From: an uncultured Acetatifactor sp.
Lineage (GTDB): Bacteria > Bacillota > Clostridia > Lachnospirales > Lachnospiraceae
Reading direction: 5' to 3'
NCBI GenBank assembly: GCA_910585615.1
Contig: CAJUFO010000071.1
Location: 1 to 23,304, forward strand
DNA length: 23,304 nt
Each line of letters begins with the position of its first letter. Position 1 is the stretch's first letter. The translations under genes were made by a program, and so were the position numbers. Shown here one piece after another: positions 21,392 through 23,304 of the stretch. The notes beneath the pieces are model-generated. The model was given only the letters and a program-made list of their open reading frames with translations, was not told the DNA's origin and ran no database searches.

Positions 21392-23304
21392 CCTTGTTCC
21401 TATTTCTGCAAAAGTACGCCGAAAGCAAAATCGTATGTCTATTATTTGTATTGTATTGGCGGTCTTTCTGGTAACGGCTATTTTCGGTATGGCAGATATG
21501 TTTATCAGAGGACAGATTCTGCAGGCACAACAGGAAAACGGAAATTGGCATATTGGAATAAGAAGCATAAGCGATGAAGATGCAAAGCTAATAGCTTCCC
21601 GCCCAGAGGTAGCTGCCGCAGCCGATTACGGAGTTTTTAATTATCGAGGCGGGCAAGGCTACACTTTGTCGGGGAAAAATGTAGCGATATGCGGAAGCAG
21701 TGAAAGTGCCGTTACTGAAATTTTTGCTGCATTGGATAAGGGTTCATTTCCTGCAAACGGAGACGAAGCACTGGTAACAAATAATGCAAAAAATATGCTG
21801 CATTTAGAAATCGGAGAACAAATTGTTATCACTATGCCCGATGGGAGCGAAAGAGCATACACAATATCGGGGTTTATGAATAACACGGTAGGAATCATGA
21901 GCAGAGACTCTTATGGCGTATGTTTGACAACGGAAAGTTTTCGTGCCATTTACCCAGATGGGACAAGCAGTAATCCTGCTGACTACACAATGCGCTTATT
22001 GAAATTTAAGAGTACCCGAAATATTCAGAGCAGCATAGCTGAGATTAAGCAGCAGTTTGGATTATCCGATGAGCAGGTGTCCGAAAACACAGAATTGCTT
22101 GGGCTGTTAGGACAGAGCAGCAATTCTTTTATGTTACAGGTATATGCTGTTGCTGCCATATTATTTATCCTTGTTCTGATTGCAGGCGTATTGATGATTA
22201 CAAGCAGTATGAACAGCAATGTGGCACAAAGAACAGAGTTTTTTGGAATGGTGCGCTGCATAGGGACAACGCCGAAACAAGTTATGCGGTTAGTACGCAA
22301 AGAGGCTTTGAATTGGTGTCGCTTTGCGATTCCGCTTGGCGTTGCCGGTGGTATTGTATTGATTTGGGTATTGTGTTTTATTTTACGGCAGCTTAGCCCG
22401 GAATTTTTTGGCGGTATGCCTGCTTTTAGCATAAGCTATCCAAGTGTTATAGCGGGTATTGTTGTCGGTCTGCTGACCGTTCTCCTTGCTGCCCGTTCTC
22501 CCGCTAAGAAAGCATCCAAAGTTTCTCCTTTGGCAGCGGTATCTGGAAACGCAAATGACCTGCAGCCTGTAAAAAAAGCGGCGAATACCAAATTTTTCAA
22601 GATAGAAACTTCTCTTGGTATTCATCATGCGAAAGCAAGCAAAAAGAATTTTATTTTAATGATTGGCTCTTTTTCGGTAAGTATTATTCTCTTTCTTGCA
22701 TTTTCAGTGACAATTGATTTTATGAATCACACATTGACGCCTTTACAGCCGTGGACCGCCGATATATCTGTTATCAGCCCAGAAAACACCTGCTCGGTAA
22801 AAGCTGAATATATTGAGGAATTGCGGCAAAATTCCGCCGTAAAAAATGCTTATGGGCGAATGTTCGCTTACAATGTTCCCGTAATCGTAAATGGTGAGGA
22901 AAAAGTTGTTGACCTTATTTCCTATGAAGATATGCAATTCGATTGGGCTAAGGATTATCTCTTGTCTGGCAGCCTGGAAAAAGCACAAAGTGAAAATAAT
23001 ACAGGACTTATCGTCTTTGATTCACAAAACAACATTGAGGCGGGCAATGTCATTACCTTAAATCTGAATGGAAGTCAGGCAGATTTGGAGATTGTCGGTG
23101 TGGTATCGCAATGTCCGTTTAGCAATAGCCCAGGGGTAGGAAAACTAATTTGTTCCGAAGATACCTTTCGGAAATTAACGGGAGAAACGGATTATACTAT
23201 CATTGACATACAGTTATCTAAAAAAGCAACGGAAAATGATGTCAGGGATATTCACAGTCTGGTAGGCTCACAGTACACTTTTTCTGATGAGCGAATGGGT
23301 AATA
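21375..23304 (+). CDS. FtsX-type ABC permease, truncated by the window end
   Basis: The first 643 residues of a large permease, open to the right edge. It starts at the ATG at 21375, preceded by GGGAGGTAATGCGA and overlapping the ATPase stop by 17 bp. Transmembrane helices are seen at about 22-43, 256-278, 317-337, 358-374 and 426-448. Extracytoplasmic domains lie at about 45-250 (MacB-like periplasmic-core type) and from about 450 on. RTEFFGMVRCIGTTPKQVMR (about 285-304) is the typical FtsX coupling region. The repetition suggests two FtsX modules, as in the duplicated MacB-like permeases of Firmicutes rather than the ten-helix BceB layout. With the LolD-type ATPase and the adjacent two-component system it probably detoxifies or exports an antimicrobial or envelope-active compound. 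Confidence 0.92.
   Translation, partial: MKSYLDLVPISAKVRRKQNRMSIICIVLAVFLVTAIFGMADMFIRGQILQAQQENGNWHIGIRSISDEDAKLIASRPEVAAAADYGVFNYRGGQGYTLSGKNVAICGSSESAVTEIFAALDKGSFPANGDEALVTNNAKNMLHLEIGEQIVITMPDGSERAYTISGFMNNTVGIMSRDSYGVCLTTESFRAIYPDGTSSNPADYTMRLLKFKSTRNIQSSIAEIKQQFGLSDEQVSENTELLGLLGQSSNSFMLQVYAVAAILFILVLIAGVLMITSSMNSNVAQRTEFFGMVRCIGTTPKQVMRLVRKEALNWCRFAIPLGVAGGIVLIWVLCFILRQLSPEFFGGMPAFSISYPSVIAGIVVGLLTVLLAARSPAKKASKVSPLAAVSGNANDLQPVKKAANTKFFKIETSLGIHHAKASKKNFILMIGSFSVSIILFLAFSVTIDFMNHTLTPLQPWTADISVISPENTCSVKAEYIEELRQNSAVKNAYGRMFAYNVPVIVNGEEKVVDLISYEDMQFDWAKDYLLSGSLEKAQSENNTGLIVFDSQNNIEAGNVITLNLNGSQADLEIVGVVSQCPFSNSPGVGKLICSEDTFRKLTGETDYTIIDIQLSKKATENDVRDIHSLVGSQYTFSDERMGN

Larger units (their letters stand above)
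18600..23304. other. AT-rich plus-strand cassette, probably acquired
   Basis: Hand-counted GC falls from about 63% (17281-17340) to 45% (19441-19500) and 42% (21841-21900). Codon use changes with it, with many A/T-ending codons in all four genes. The switch falls in the intergenic region near 18.5-18.6 kb. No transposase, integrase or boundary repeat is visible, and the right end lies outside the window, so the vehicle is unknown. Confidence 0.6.

Overview
The window looks like a Clostridia chromosome, probably Lachnospiraceae or a close relative. This is inferred from the protein families, strong AGGAGG-type ribosome binding sites, the short leuC form and many compact minus-strand operons; no rRNA or other marker gene is present. 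The left 18.4 kb is GC-rich (hand-counted 60-base samples: 65% at 1441-1500, 63% at 17281-17340). The right end is clearly poorer in GC (45% at 19441-19500, 42% at 21841-21900).

Layout, left to right. A plus-strand terminator at the left edge closes a gene outside the window. Then come minus-strand genes: mutS (mismatch repair), a GH43 exo-galactanase-like enzyme, an 80-residue protein of unknown function, a frameshifted DUF3298/RsiV-like lipoprotein, and ruvB. A mosaic block follows between ruvB and ruvA, which are usually adjacent. It holds an AT-rich mazEF toxin-antitoxin pair (minus), then, on the plus strand and very GC-rich, two overlapping half-size ABC exporter genes, an XRE-TPR regulator and a DUF6440 protein, closed by a strong terminator. 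Minus-strand genes then resume: ruvA, a MATE efflux pump with an unusual structured leader, leuD and leuC. Divergent from leuC is a plus-strand EamA-family (DMT) transporter. It converges on a minus-strand Gfo/Idh/MocA oxidoreductase, whose terminator lies inside the 3' end of the transporter gene.

From about 18.6 kb to the right edge is an AT-rich plus-strand cassette: OmpR-type response regulator, sensor histidine kinase, LolD/MacB-type ATPase and a large FtsX-type permease cut by the window end. Short overlaps and a consensus promoter indicate one transcription unit. The arrangement is that of a signal-responsive antimicrobial-peptide or envelope-stress detoxification module, probably acquired horizontally.

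How the genes work together: MutS and RuvA/RuvB serve DNA repair and recombination. LeuC and LeuD form isopropylmalate isomerase for leucine synthesis. MATE, the EamA transporter, the ABC exporter pair and the RR-HK-ABC cassette are four independent export or resistance units. The least explained items are the structured MATE leader with a possible 28-codon upstream ORF, the split ruvAB locus with its compact ABC/XRE/DUF6440 cargo, and the lipoprotein frameshift. No tRNA, rRNA, CRISPR array, transposase or integrase was found. No gene-free stretch exceeds 300 bases; the longest are 15889-16146 and 18446-18701, both divergent promoter regions.
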